Source: Paramacrobiotus metropolitanus
Taxonomy: Eukaryota > Tardigrada > Eutardigrada > Parachela > Macrobiotidae
Reading direction: 5' to 3'
Assembly: GCF_019649055.1 (NCBI RefSeq)
Contig: NW_026570291.1
Span: 496,001 to 560,000, forward strand
DNA: 64,000 nucleotides
How positions within the stretch are numbered: the stretch's first letter is position 1; each line of letters begins with the position of its first letter. Under the pieces are notes generated by a model. It was not told the DNA's origin and made no database searches. It worked only from the letters and a program-made list of their open reading frames with translations. Positions 13,222 to 25,377 of the stretch are shown in pieces. The position numbers and the translations under genes were made by a program.

Positions 13222-13878
13222 TCACGAATACGCCGCAAAATACACTACCGCCGGGACTAACAAGGATATGAAGCCGCCATGAAGGATGGATGCTGGATTG
13301 CATAAATCGCTGTTGCAACAGAATCTACTAAAGGTTCCAGGAAGTCCAATAAATACTAGAGGAACACCGGTATCAAGGCACCCAGCGGTCACCTTCTGGG
13401 CTCTCGTCCCGCACTCACGATATACCGATTTAGTTCCAGCTGCAGCGTCTGTAATAACAGAAAACTTTTTTGAAACACAGAGACATGCATTCAACTTGGC
13501 AGCAAGAAAAATTAATATTGTTTATACTCTGCTTTTACTGAAAATTTAAGTATACTAGACAATTACATATACATTTCTAGATATTCTTACAATACGTTCT
13601 AGAACTGTACAGCTGCAGGCAAGTACCTGTAGCCGTCACTAGCCATTTCGCAATACGGTAAAAATAGTCTTGAATAATTTCTACATTATTTGACCTAGTG
13701 TCCATCGCCGCGTGCTCAAAATTAGATAAGTTAATCAATATAAAACTAAAACTTTACTCACTGTCGAGCGTTGATGTACCACATAACTGACAATCAGGTT
13801 TTATTATACATTGAGACAGGTCTTTGGATTCACAAAATCCGTCATAACACTGAATTGTTCCTGCACCTGCGCACAAAA
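13222..13878 (-). CDS. Ly6/uPAR (three-finger) GPI-anchored protein, partial model
   Basis: Two minus-strand exons look real. Exon A (13878-13762) reads IQCYDGFCESKDLSQC and has a consensus acceptor and donor. Exon B (13494-13222) carries the second half of the fold with YRECGT, then the diagnostic CCNSDLCN, then a hydrophobic tail (LLVPAVVYFAAYS) typical of a GPI-attachment signal. This is the layout of Ly6-type extracellular domains: paired cysteines, a terminal CCxxDxCN and a GPI signal. The direct A-to-B junction is out by one base, so a small exon may lie between 13495 and 13761, or one boundary is misplaced. The signal-peptide exon should lie upstream (above 13878) and was not found. 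Ly6 proteins usually bind receptors or act as surface adaptors; the partner here is unknown. Confidence 0.65.
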
Positions 13879-15185
13879 CTGAAAAAGGTCACAGATGGAA
13901 GTATAAAACTGAGGATCTAATTTATATTAGCATGCCATAATAGTTTTGCTAAATGGTTAAATTAAACTACGGACTTCAGGAAGATTCGATGGTTTTTGCG
14001 GATCGTAAAGCAAAGCGCAAACTAAAAGGTCAACGGCTGTATATATTTCTGCATAAAATGCACAAAATGTTTTATGTACATTGTTTTTGGAAGACACTCA
14101 GTAATGTCACTGATAAAATAAGAAATTTGCCAAACATAACAGTTGTTTTTAGTACGACTGAACACAAATTTCTCTGAAGCTTTGGATAATTTCTTAATTC
14201 CAATAAACAACACAATCAATACAGGAAACTACTATTGACGAAAAATGGTCTGTGTAAGGAATATGAGGAATAAACAAACGGTCTGTGTGAGGAAAACGAG
14301 CTCAATTGAATTCTCAATGCGGACTGTGATCAATTAATATCAGACATTCAGGTATTGCTAAATACTCTGTATTTTTATTAATGTTTTAATGAGTACTTGC
14401 GTAAATCTCTGGATTTGAAACCAGTGACTACTTACGCAGTGTGCGTAAGCAGTTTGGTAGCGTGCTGTTCCCAAGGGATGGATGGGCACGCGGCACTCAG
14501 TTCTTATCTATGACAGTACTGTACGTACTGTAGTAACTAAGTTAACCAATAAATACAGTACTGCTGTAGTATCTCTTACGTTAATAGTAACATACATTGG
14601 ACAAACTACAAAAGTTACTACAGTATAACTTCTATTTTACATTTAACTGTACATGCTTCTTTTTACTTCGTACAGCGAACATTCCACGCGTTCCTACGAA
14701 ATTTATACAGCGTCAACACATTGACATTTACCCGTATATTAACGGGAAAGCAGTACACACTCGTGTAAACAGTGAACAGAAAATGTGAACTGCGTACATA
14801 CAGATATACACAATCATATACTGCAATACGCAATCATATAATACTGTAACTTTTTTGACATTAAATAAAACAGCAATAAAACTCACTCAATAATAAACAG
14901 CAATATTAATAATTAATTTTGCTAAAAATGGGTTTATCTGAAGATACACTAGACCGCGGTTGCAGGGTACTGTAACGCCGTCAGTCCAGCGCAGGGGAGT
15001 GTATTCCCGTGACCGATTTTTGGAGGATAATCTGTACTCATGGCGAATATAGTCGGAGTACGATGTTGCAACCCTAGAATTATTTTTTAAGCAGTTCGGC
15101 AGCGCCCAAGGCTCTGTAAAGGTTCTGAAACCCCGCTGCGGGTATCTGCGTAAACAAGGCATCAGCCAGCAGACGGTTCGCGGGT
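13879..15185. other. Intergenic, AT-rich
   Basis: No exon could be supported apart from a possible undetected 5' exon of the minus-strand Ly6 gene. The small open frames here lack conservation or splice context. Confidence 0.35.
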
Positions 15186-16372
15186 ATGGATGTGCCAGTG
15201 CTGTCCAGCACTGAGCTGGTATCAGCCAATGAAATCGAAGAAATGGAACTCCCGACGGTTGCAGTTATTAGCTGGACAGACTCCATGTTGCAAAGGGACA
15301 AAAGTGACTTCTTGTGTAAAGTACCTGCTTGGTTTGCCAAAGCTACAGTAGGTCATTAATTTGCTAATCAAAAGGTCATCAAAATTTTAGATGGATATCG
15401 ATTACCAACATGACAAATTCAACTGGACTGGTGTCGAACAACGCTACGATTTCATGTTTTTCCAAAAAGCAGCACAACTTCTTTTGGACCAATTCCCTGG
15501 TAATCTATAGCTCCTACATACATTACATTGGCAACTTTAAAATCAATTGAGTCTAGTTCGATGATAACAGAAACGCTGTCAGAAATTACAGTATCGCTAT
15601 TTTATGCGTAGACGATGAATGTGCTTCGGATGCCGCAGAAGCAGACGCACGCATGGTACTTTCTGGCGCAAAATTCCAAATTCAATATGTAAAATGGTTA
15701 TTTGATCGGATTTTTGTTTATTTATTTCTAGCTGTACGGATTGCTACATGCTCGCTTCATAATGACCGATGCAGGTTGTGCGGAAATGGTAAAATAAAAG
15801 ACCAAAAGTTGTCTCTTTTACGTATGGAAATAACTTTATTTCATATTGTGTTTTTTGTGATGATTTTTTCAGAAAATTAAGTTTATGCTGCGACACTTTG
15901 GTGTGTGTCCGCGTGTACAGTGCGATAAGCAACCGGTTCTTCCAATCGGAACAGCCGACAATCCCTGTACGCGCCGTGATTTGAAAAATTGTTGTATGCA
16001 AGACCAAATTCTTTTATGTTGGATGTTTTAGGTGTAGATTATGTGAAGATTTACTGTCCGCGTTGTCGAGATATTTACCATCCCTACAAGGACTACACCG
16101 AACGGTTAGATGGAGCGTTTTTCGGCACCGGGTTTCCGCATCATTTTTTCATGGTGTTCCCGGAGTTGCGTCCTCTGCCGTGTGCCCATAGGCCTTTAGA
16201 TATGGCTGTGATGGGCAATGCGAGAAGACATGATAACGGAGATGCACCACCGTGGACGGGGCCACACGCTACAGGGAAAAGGTCATCTCTGATTAGCGAA
16301 GACGTTTTAATTACATCACAGTCACTGTCTTCCACTTGCTTGGACGAACGGATGGATATGGAATTTAAGTAG
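15186..16372 (+). CDS. Divergent casein kinase 2 regulatory (beta) subunit
   Basis: Six exons, phases closing: 15186-15320, 15391-15499, 15611-15654, 15732-15788, 15873-15966, 16032-16372; 259 residues. The N-terminal CK2-beta helix region is clear (ISWTDSML..FLCK, then DYQHDKFNWTG), as is LYGLLHARFIMTD. The zinc ribbon is intact: C-x4-C (CPRVQC), a 22-residue gap, then CPRC, exactly the family spacing. LDGAFFGTGFPHHFFMV follows. CK2 beta forms the dimer core of CK2 holoenzyme through this zinc ribbon and docks the catalytic alpha subunits. After the PELRP segment the family's C-terminal block, which normally contacts CK2 alpha, is replaced by about 65 unrelated residues rich in Ser and charge. 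The sequence is far from the near-invariant animal CK2 beta, so this is probably a diverged paralogue rather than the housekeeping copy. The start codon is the first ATG in frame with conserved sequence. Confidence 0.85.
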
Positions 16373-16640
16373 ATTTTTTTTGCAATAATGCAATTAAATA
16401 ACCTTTAGAGTTCCTAGTACTACTAGTTAAAGATAACTAACACTAAATAGATATTAATTATACTACTAATTAAAAATTCATTAAATTGAACGCTTGCATT
16501 TTGCAGTTTTTCACCGTATTCTAATAAATTATTTGTCGAATAGTTTTCTTCCGGTGAGGTTTGGTATATGTTTGGTATATTTTAATAGTATCAGTAATCA
16601 GTAAATAAATATCACAACAACACAATGACACTCACATAAT

Positions 16641-19600
16641 TCACCGCCCTTCAAGTACACAACAAACCGCAGTCGATTCACAGAATTTCGCCTGCTTTAT
16701 AACCATTCCATCACACACCGTAAAAACTTCCGACTTATCCACACAAATACCGAATCGCCCCTGATTTTCAAAGGGTACGCATACACCGCGCTGTTTGACC
16801 ACACTCGAAGGTATCGTATCCGTACCGTCGCTGTTTAGAATTGTGGCGTCCGCTGCATTCGTCGTTACCTTCGTCGTCTCTTCGAGCTGGACACTGGGTG
16901 TGGTTGTTTTTAACGGCCTTAACGCACTGTGATCGATGTTCGGTAATGGCACCGGGTCAATAGAAATACCCAGAAGGTTCCATAGATCTTGCTTGTCTAA
17001 CGCTTGGGACGGTTTGACGAACATTGTGGACGCTGCTGGCACGGGGACGGCGTTCGCTGCAGGTGGCGTACTTGTCGCATCCGGATTTGCGGTGTTCAAG
17101 AATCGTTTCCGCGATGGGCGGGTAATGGTCTGGGGCGTGGTTGTACTGGGTAAATCGGTGAACTGACGAATTCCTCGAGTTAGACCTGTTGGCATGCTGA
17201 GAAAGGTCAACTGCGATCTCAATGGTGGCAACGCCATTTTCAGAGATGTTGGAGAGTTAGATTGGAAGATATTCGCACTTTTGCTAGTGGTGACAATAAA
17301 AGGCGTTGTGGAGATTATTGTATCTGTCGTGATCAACGGTGACGAAGTCTGCGAAGTGCAAAATGTAACAAATTATGTATTGTACAATACTTGATAATTA
17401 GTTTGAACGGCTAAATTGACTGCAATAATTAACATTAACATGTAAAAAATTAACACGGTTACTGTAAAAAATAATGTCTGTTGTCATTTGGGCAAGTCGT
17501 TATTATGTAATTGTTACCATTCGAAGTTAAGACATACTGGTAAGTCACTGCTTTTAGATGAGTTCGGTGCACTCAAGAAAATTGAATCATATAACTTTCA
17601 AATTCCATAAGAGATCTATTTTGGCAGACAAAAATGAATGCGAAGAATTCGCGATAATATTTTGTCAATTAATTTACGCACAGATGCAAGCTAGAAATAT
17701 CCTTATAATGTTGTTTAGCACTTACGCTTGCCAACGTGGTAGCTTCTGGTTCCGGTGTGGTTATAGGTACCGGCATTGTTGTAGTGCGCATTCTACTCGT
17801 CGAGGATGTTACCGACAATTTTCGAGAGGTGTTCACTCTGCCAGCGGTAGTGATCGGACTGGTTATCTCGGAATTTTCCGTGGTACTCGTATTTGCACTA
17901 GGGAAGGTCACCGTCAAAACTGGTGATTGGATAGGAATATTTTTAGTAATGGTTTTATTCGGTTTGGATGTTTCCGGCTGCAGCACTTCGTGCAAGAGGT
18001 TTTCCATAAGGACACGCAAGTTGGATAGCTTGAGATTCCGGCCTTCTCTGCTTCCAGTTTGATCAGTCTCGTTTACCGGCAGCGATGGGAGTTCTGTCAC
18101 AGAAACCGGCATGGCAGTGGCAAGTTGCGTTGTTCTCATAGTTGTGGTTAGGGCGTTTGTCGCTGGATGCGACGTTGTGCTGTGCCGGCTGTTCCTCGTG
18201 TGTGTTGTGGATGGGGTGGAAATTAACTTGGCTTGCAGTTGTGGAAGGAGTGGCTGTGAGGCATTGGTAACCTTCAGTCGTTTTGGCGGGATAATTTGAA
18301 CAGCGGGAATATTTTCGGTTTGAAGCACATCTTTTAACAAATTCAGCATCATCGTTCGGAGATCAGCAGGAAATTCACGTGCTGTGCGATTTTCGGCTGT
18401 TCCATTCGCGGCGATAATTTGCTGCGCGGTTGCATTCGCAGCTTTTACGATTTCCTGTAGAACAGCCATCATGTATTTTGGTGTGAAAAATTCTGATTAG
18501 AATTTAGTAGAAATTGGAGGAATTTCACAGGGCGCTTAGTACTTTTGGTCTGATGCTACTGCAAATATTTACAAGGCGAACAAGCAGATTAATTAAAATT
18601 TACTAAAGTAAATCCACAGTTCAGAAGTTGCTAATAATCTGAGTAACTATCGATTTACGTAAATAATTTAAGAGGCCCAAAATTTAGTCAATGAACAAGA
18701 ATAAACCTCTAATTCGAAGCACTTCAAACTTTAAGTTACTCTGCCCGTACATTCAGATAATTCAGCAACGTCAACGCACCTTTACTACCTCTCCCGTTTT
18801 TGGGGTGCCCCCTTCAAGCGCTGGTGGCTGCAGTATGAAAGGTGACTGATTCTGAGGAGCCAGCAGCGGATTCGTCATAGACTGTGGCAACGCATTGGCA
18901 ACAGCCGTTTGGACAGCCGCCTCCACTTTCTGTTTGACTTCGGGGCTCACCGTGGTGGTAGCCGGCATAGCGGTAGTCTCCGGAGCCGGAGCCGGCACCG
19001 GTGCCACAGCCGGTACCGATGCGGCTGCCGTCGCAGTTTCCGCAACCGCCGGCGCGGGAGAGGCCTCCGGCTCTCCGCTTGGCACACCATTCGGTGGCGC
19101 CGTGATGACTTCCCCGGCACTGACTTGCGCGGCCGCCGCTGCGGCAATATCATCACTGGATGGGAAGGATATCGTCGTATCAGCGGTGGTGGGCGGGGCT
19201 GTGTGCACGGCGACAGTGGTGACACCGGGAGCCAAGGTGGTGGGCGTTGTTGGTTTCGTGGTCACCGTATGGATGAGCAGGTCACCCAGTTTGGTGAGGG
19301 CGGAAGCCAGTACTGTGGCGTTGATGGTCTTGGGGACATCGACCGCCGCGGTAGCGTTGCCTTTCAGTAAATTCGGTATACCCAGGGCGGACGCTGCGAC
19401 CGCGGCCGATGATAAGCCGGTTGTATTGATTGCCAATGCAGTGGCATTGGCGGCGGCGGCGGCTGCCGCTCCCGGGGCACGGGTTACCGTGGCCTTTGTT
19501 GTCGTGAGTACGGGGACCGTGACCGGTGGCGGTGTCCACCGGCCAGCCACAAAATCTTCATAACGCTCGTAGAAGGTGTCATTTGGCGGTTCGGTTACCA

Positions 19601-20890
19601 AAGTCTAAAAATGAGAAAACTGGTTAATTTTTGTGTACTTACCAGTACTCAGTTTATTTATTGATTATGCTAACAATTTCTAATATTCCGGCCAATCAAT
19701 TTTTTTATATTCATGGGATCCTCTAGTATCGATATCATCGCAGCAATCTGACACAAACGTTTCTCAACTCTATCTATATTCTACGTATCCACCGACAACA
19801 CGAGCAAAACAAAGAGAAACCGATTCGATTAATAAAGAACAGCCAAAGGGTTGACTTGTGATCTTGCAAAAACGTTTCAGAAACGTGCTGAATTATGCAT
19901 CCTAAATTATTCATCCTATGTAATTTTCACCATCTAATTCACTGAATATTTTGGCTGGTAAACTAAGAATAACAATTAAGTTCCTAACCTCGTGCCAAGA
20001 TAGGTTTATGCCATAGCGAATTTCGTAAAGGAATTTACCGCACATGCCTGGTTTTCCTTACCGGAATATAAAAATTATTCCATTTGTAATCACCCCAGGA
20101 CTGTACCGGGTTACTGCTTCCAAAAGCGGCATAAATCACTTGCTGCGGCAAATCTGTTAACAACCAACACCATAAGAAACATTGAGTAGATAGAGCCATA
20201 TATTCTACTCGATCGTACGAGTACTTTCTGATGTTTAAATTAATTATAAATTCTAACTGATTTTCCAGTTGTCGGTATTGTTTACTTAAGTGAACAGAAT
20301 GCATGAATACTAAACAAGAGTTTGTATAATCAGTAGCGAAGACTGTCTGCAAAACACCGTTCCGGTAATTTTGCACGTCCACTCGAAGAAATTTTTTGCA
20401 TGACACGTTCTCTTAAATTACTGTACAGACATTTATCATACAAGCGTAAATTGTTTGTGTGAACGGTGATTATCCAAAAACATTTTTTTTCAGTAATAAT
20501 GCATACATATTAGATTATTTAAAAGAAATGTTCAATCGTTTGTAAAGCAAGTACTTACGTGCCTACAATATGGATCTGTAGGCGAATTTATGCATAATTC
20601 ATATAAATTTTGGTACAGCAACGCAAAAACCACGTACATATTGGCCAGCCGGCAAGTGACTGCGGTACCGTCATCCAGGATGGCACATTAACCGGCGGGG
20701 TATTACCATCGATGGAACGTCCCAAATCATATCCATCGCGATACTGCGCCGTATCGTAATTATTGCCATCATTTAAGCCGTATACGTCAAATGCTCCTTG
20801 GCTGGAAACAAAATTTGCAAACAACTGTAATTCAAAGATAACTGTGTATAACGCAACCGATAGGCGATCCCGCTTAAGTTTTATATTCAT
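16641..20890 (-). CDS. Large secreted Thr/Ser/Ala/Pro-rich protein with C-terminal CLIP-like module
   Basis: Six exons on the minus strand join in phase: 20890-20638, 20575-20559 (17 nt), 20142-20062, 19604-18780, 18454-17726, 17348-16641; about 870 residues. The N-terminus has a signal-like hydrophobic stretch (LYTVIFELQLFANFVSS). A Tyr/Asp/Gly-rich segment of about 100 residues follows, with cysteines from the microexon. The middle is long, disordered and mucin-like: Ala/Thr/Val/Pro repeats in exon 4 and Thr/Ser/Asn with N-glycosylation sequons in exon 5. The last ~50 residues hold six cysteines spaced as in CLIP modules: GVC, FGIC, FTVC, KFC, then VCC. CLIP modules usually precede serine proteases in arthropod immune cascades; no protease is present here. 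A matrix, cuticle or mucus protein is the best guess. It is divergently oriented to a similar plus-strand gene at 22778. Exon 5's acceptor is the least certain boundary. Confidence 0.7.
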
Positions 20891-22777
20891 AGTCCAAACA
20901 AATGATTTTAAACTGACGATGATCTTAATAATTTATCAAAGCATTAAGTCACCCGCTAATAAAAAAAACTTTTAATTGCAACACGATAAACGCTGTTATA
21001 ATGGTTAGTGATTCTTACGTTGGTATGAAATGAAAGTGAACGGCTGGCGATCAGTAGCAATGGACACAGTGACCGCATTACTATCACTCTCACTACCGCC
21101 GTAATAGCGGCAATCAAGTAATTAGTCCATCTTGCTTAAAAGATTTTCGACCGCATTATTGTGCGTGGATCTTTTCGGCAACATACGTTGCGATCGACTT
21201 GAGAAAAGTGAAAACACGTAGATACCGGATCACTGTTTAGAGACTACGGAGATCGCTATGGGTCACTTTGTTTAAGGTGGCGGAATGGATTATTGGCTAC
21301 CGGCGCGCACTGATTCAGACATAAATAAACGGACGAATGAGCCGTGTTCTCTTTGTTATTGACCTTCTTCCGTCTGCATATATGGGTCAAGTTAAAATTG
21401 ATCATAAATTCATGCCAATACGGAGTAATTATTCTAATGGTGTAAACTGTTTTAGTTAATCAAGTGAAGCGATAAAGACGTGTTCGAACTTTCATCAATT
21501 TTCAGCCAAGAGAAATGTGACTTTAATTGCTTATCTTAATTTGTGTTCTAAGGAGTGTATTGTTGTACTGTCAAATTGTTAGTGCGTTACTAATGAGCTT
21601 GAGAATAGCAAACTGGTAACGCTCGGCGTTTAAATATCACATTAAAAGGATAAAATATTAGATGCGCCTTTTATCGCTTAAATTATTTTATTTACTGCAA
21701 TAGTTTTTATACTCACTGTGGTAGTATATGACGACGCATATTATATGACATATTCAAATTAGTTTAGAAACTTACTGTATGCCCCATGTGGACTACAATA
21801 CATTCGGACTCAACACTGCAAAATCGACATAAATCAAACCATTAACCAACCACGCATATAGCAGATTTATTAATAATACCGCAATACAATTTTGATTTAG
21901 TTAATTTGTTGATCGCTTCGTGAAAGGGTTATTCCCACCTTGCAGTAAAATAATAGGACATTGTCTTACGAAGGATAAAAGAATTTCATTTTATGAAAAG
22001 GATCCGCACGTCAACATGCAAGCTGTGAGATGTGCCAGTTTTCGAGAACTTTAAATAAATTATTACCGAACAAAACAGTTATGGTAACATGAATAGCCAG
22101 CGCGCCACTTGTTCACCGGTAAACACTCATTGAGCGCGCAATGTTTTGACGATGGGCTGGCCGAAATTAAAATTCACCACGTGCTCTACGGCGAACGGGG
22201 CCATCCATCAAAAAGCGTGCGAGAAAGCACCTTCGCAGCCGGCGGCCCATTCTAACCAAATTATGCTGCTCCGCGTTAGATAAAATATAAATTTAATAAT
22301 CTTCGTCGTAACTATGCATAAATAAACCGTTACAATGCCGCACGCTGCCATCAAGTGATCAACATGCCTGTCTCTCTACAGGTGACGGGCATTATGTGTC
22401 CGTACGTGAGAGTACCCCATGTTGTCCGCTTCCGATGACAAAAACCCAGCCCGCCCATACAAACGCCGACCCTGGTAAACAATTAGTCATGTTCGTTAAA
22501 TCAGTGGATTAACCGTGTACTAGTTGGCAAATATAGTCATGGAAGGGATTTTCCTATCACTTACGCATGCCGGACACCGACCACATATCAACCGGTAGAA
22601 CTCTCGTCATCTTGTTATTTCGCACCTTCGCAAATGATTAGCAGCTTATTATAAAAGGTCAGCTCATAAATCTTTGAGAAAAGTAATTGACTGACTGTTT
22701 GTTGGGTCTTGAATCTTTGAGAATAATTTATTGACTAGTTGTTGGGTCTTTCAAAAGGTCATTGAATAATCGTATTT
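20891..22777. other. Divergent intergenic region
   Basis: This 1.9-kb spacer separates two head-to-head secreted-protein genes and should contain both promoters. I see no exon, and no repeat or element that I can name. Confidence 0.4.
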
Positions 22778-24107
22778 ATGTATATTCTAACCATGCTCCG
22801 CTTACTGATTGTTGTACTGGTTGTCAGCGCGATAATTGGATCCACGGTGACGGTGAATGCCTCCACAACCAGCCAATTTAACATTGCGGCATTGACGAAT
22901 TTAACCCAGGTGTTGGTTAAAGCGCTGGACACTCTCAATGCACTGAACGATATTGCCAAACCGAGCAACGAGAAGCCGGAAACCACTAATGCCACCACAG
23001 AAGCCACCACGCCGACTACCACCCCGACTACCACGACTACCACTACCACCACCACTACCACCACCACCACTCCCTCGACGACAACCACCCCGAATACGAC
23101 GACTACCACCAAAGCCCCGCTGGCTTTTCTTTTTAACCAGAATAACGGCAGCTACGGCACCGCAAATGAAACACTCAACAAGGCCGAGGTCAATGCAGTG
23201 GTAGCGTTATTGGGACAACTGGGTCTAGGGTCGTTATTGGGCTTAAATACTACGCCGGAACCGCCTATAGCTACCGTTGCAACTGCCACCAAGGAAACGA
23301 ATGTCACAAACTGTAAGTGGAGGCATGCTAACTTGATTACGTTTCAGTATTGAAACACAATTAAAATTTACCGGCACGATTAAATTCAAATAAGCAAAAC
23401 AATACGTCAAATTTATCCACTGGGATATTATATTCGTTACAAGCATTTTTAAGCGGCCAATGTAACCACTGGTTGCAACAAAATAAAAAATAAATGTTTC
23501 ACCAAATAAAAAAGGATTTGACAAAACCAAAACATATTTTTACAATTGACACCACAATAACTCACTTTATGACAGCTGTGCACTGTGGTTTAGTCTGGCC
23601 AAGCTATGCGTTTCCGCTTTCAGAAAGTGAAATTTAATAATTTGATTAAATTTTTGAAAATTCTGAAATTGTTATAGATTCGTTTAAAATGTTTACGATG
23701 CAAAACTGCTATGCTGTTGACGCCGAAACAATTTGCGTATAATCCTCATCGCACATAAAAACATTTAAAATACTTCACCTTTTAGAGAGTTTTCGAAAAT
23801 TCTACCTTAGCCACGTTTTATGGCACGCAAATATGTATTTTGACAAACAGCATGAGTCACTTACGCCCCATTTTTTACAGCAACTGCAAGCAATCATACC
23901 GCCTCGGGAGCCAGTCTCGCGCCCACCCTGGCCACGGCCCTTAATGTCACCACCACCGCAGCACCGGTTTGCGACATGGGCGCCGTCTGCAATATGTACA
24001 AACCCTGTCCCCTGCCGTGTACATGCAGTAATGTGATGAATCCGAAAATGACCGGTCGATGCGTCAAAGGCGTCATACAAAACCCCTACGCTATGTTAGT
24101 TGGCTAA
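22778..24107 (+). CDS. Secreted Thr-rich mucin-like protein with Cys-rich C-terminus
   Basis: Two exons, 22778-23312 and 23881-24107, join in phase; about 253 residues. A signal peptide is evident (MLRLLIVVLVVSAI; ATGs at 22778 and 22793 are both possible starts). Then comes a helical segment, a run of about 35 mostly Thr residues broken by Pro, Ser and Asn (typical O-glycosylation substrate), and LGQLGLGSLLGL. After the intron follows a 90-residue end with eight cysteines in a compact pattern (CDMGAVC, PCPLPCTC, GRC) and the stop at 24105-24107. I do not recognise the cysteine module; it is not the CLIP type of the neighbouring minus-strand gene. Likely a matrix or mucus component. The Thr run is coded by an ACC/ACT-rich simple repeat (about 23016-23113), so its length may vary between alleles. 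Confidence 0.75.
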
Positions 24108-25033
24108 CGACATCGGTATAAAAAGCAAGTAGCAATCCGCGCGACTGTGATACTTCTGATGTTTTGTGTGTTTATATACTCTGCAATTATTTTTCTTGCT
24201 GTCTTTTTTGAATAAAGGCATGCTCGGTGTATAATTTATCAAGATAGTGAGTGCCCTTAACTGTTGCAGAGATTCTGTGTGAATCGCGATCTTTCATAGC
24301 TTGTGGGTGCGAAATGCATCTATTGTAAATACATTTCGGGCAAAAGGTTATCGATAAGAGATATAGCAGTTATCGGATAGCAGCCAATTTGATGAATCAC
24401 TTTGGTCTTTGTAAATATTCCGCTTGTGTCAGTATTTATAATAAACATTACGATTTCTGATTGCGACCGAAAAAGCACATTAATAAATAAAGTTTTTTAA
24501 ATCAAATCATCACATTGTATAATGATTATGTATGACGTCTGACGGCCTTGAGTCTTTGGTTATCGGCATATATTACAGCTGAGACAAACGTTGAATTATT
24601 ATTTTAATTGCAATCAGCTCGAGAAAAATTCACTGATTTATCTAGGATCCAATGTTATCGAGAATTTCGAAGTACTTTTGGTCACAAAGGATACTTAGTA
24701 CATGTAAGTGTCGATGACAGATACCGTATCCATAATATAATAATGATACTAAAAGAAAAAAAATGCCACCGGGCAACAGTAATAATACAGTGAAAATGAG
24801 TATGTGTCAGTCAAATGTAATCGTCTTTTGCCGATCATTTAATTTCATTGAAAGGCATGCTAGATAAAACTTGATGTCTATAACTATAATTTATACATAC
24901 GGTATAAAAAGGTTCATGAGCGTTACTAATTCAACATGAACCAAGACCATGTAATTATGTACCTATGTCGTTATGAAAATAACGAAAACACAAGGATACA
25001 CCATATGGGTGTGCGCATTATGCGTGCTACGAT
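24108..25033. other. Intergenic
   Basis: AT-rich spacer, 3' of both the Thr-rich gene and the minus-strand defensin gene. No gene or named element seen. Confidence 0.4.
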
Positions 25034-25258
25034 TCAGCTATAGTAGCAGTAGCATCTCTGCCATCCTAGACCTCCACATTCCCCTCTTTTGTAGAATCCA
25101 CTTGGCCCTTTGCATTTCTTGCAACGATCGTTGCAGAGGTCACCGCCTCCCACACCCTTGCAGCTGCCTTCAGCTCCGCATTTGGCTTCTGCTTGGTCCT
25201 GGAAAACAGCAAAAACCACAAGTGCAATTATCAGGCACAATCCAAAAGACGCCTTCAT
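25034..25258 (-). CDS. CSab defensin-type antimicrobial peptide precursor, copy 1
   Basis: Uninterrupted frame of 74 residues. Signal peptide (SFGLCLIIALVVFAVF, ending ..AEA before KCG), then a mature region of about 49 residues with eight cysteines. The cysteines show the CxxxC (CNDRC) and CxC (CYC) spacings of the cysteine-stabilised alpha-beta fold, with GGGDLC and GECGGLGW between. Lys/Arg-rich loops give it a positive charge. By family this fold is used for secreted host-defence peptides; ion-channel or signalling roles also exist in relatives, so the activity is inferred. A near-identical copy lies at 29643-29867 on the same strand. The mature part is much more conserved between copies than the signal peptide. 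Confidence 0.85.
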   Translation of the reverse strand: MKASFGLCLIIALVVFAVFQDQAEAKCGAEGSCKGVGGGDLCNDRCKKCKGPSGFYKRGECGGLGWQRCYCYYS

Positions 25259-25368
25259 TCTTGTTTAATACGAAATGCAAACACAATAAACTTAAAGGAG
25301 AACAAATCTTTAAACTTTACCAAAGAATGCGGTTGTAAGTTTAACATTTTGCATGCCTTGCTGAGGGC

Positions 25369-25377
25369 TTTATATAT
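25369..25377 (-). promoter_or_regulatory. TATA-like box of defensin copy 1
   Basis: Read on the minus strand, TATATAAAG lies about 113 bases upstream of the ATG. Defensin copy 2 has TATAAAAAG at nearly the same distance (about 120 bases) with similar flanking bases, so the position is conserved. Confidence 0.5.

Noticed and set aside
18895-19563. Long plus-strand frame (222 codons, Ala/Val/Gly-rich)
   Set aside because: It is the antisense shadow of the minus-strand Ala/Thr-rich exon, produced by its low-complexity codon use.
22759-23112. Minus-strand Val-rich frame
   Set aside because: Antisense of the Thr-rich repeat of the plus-strand secreted gene.
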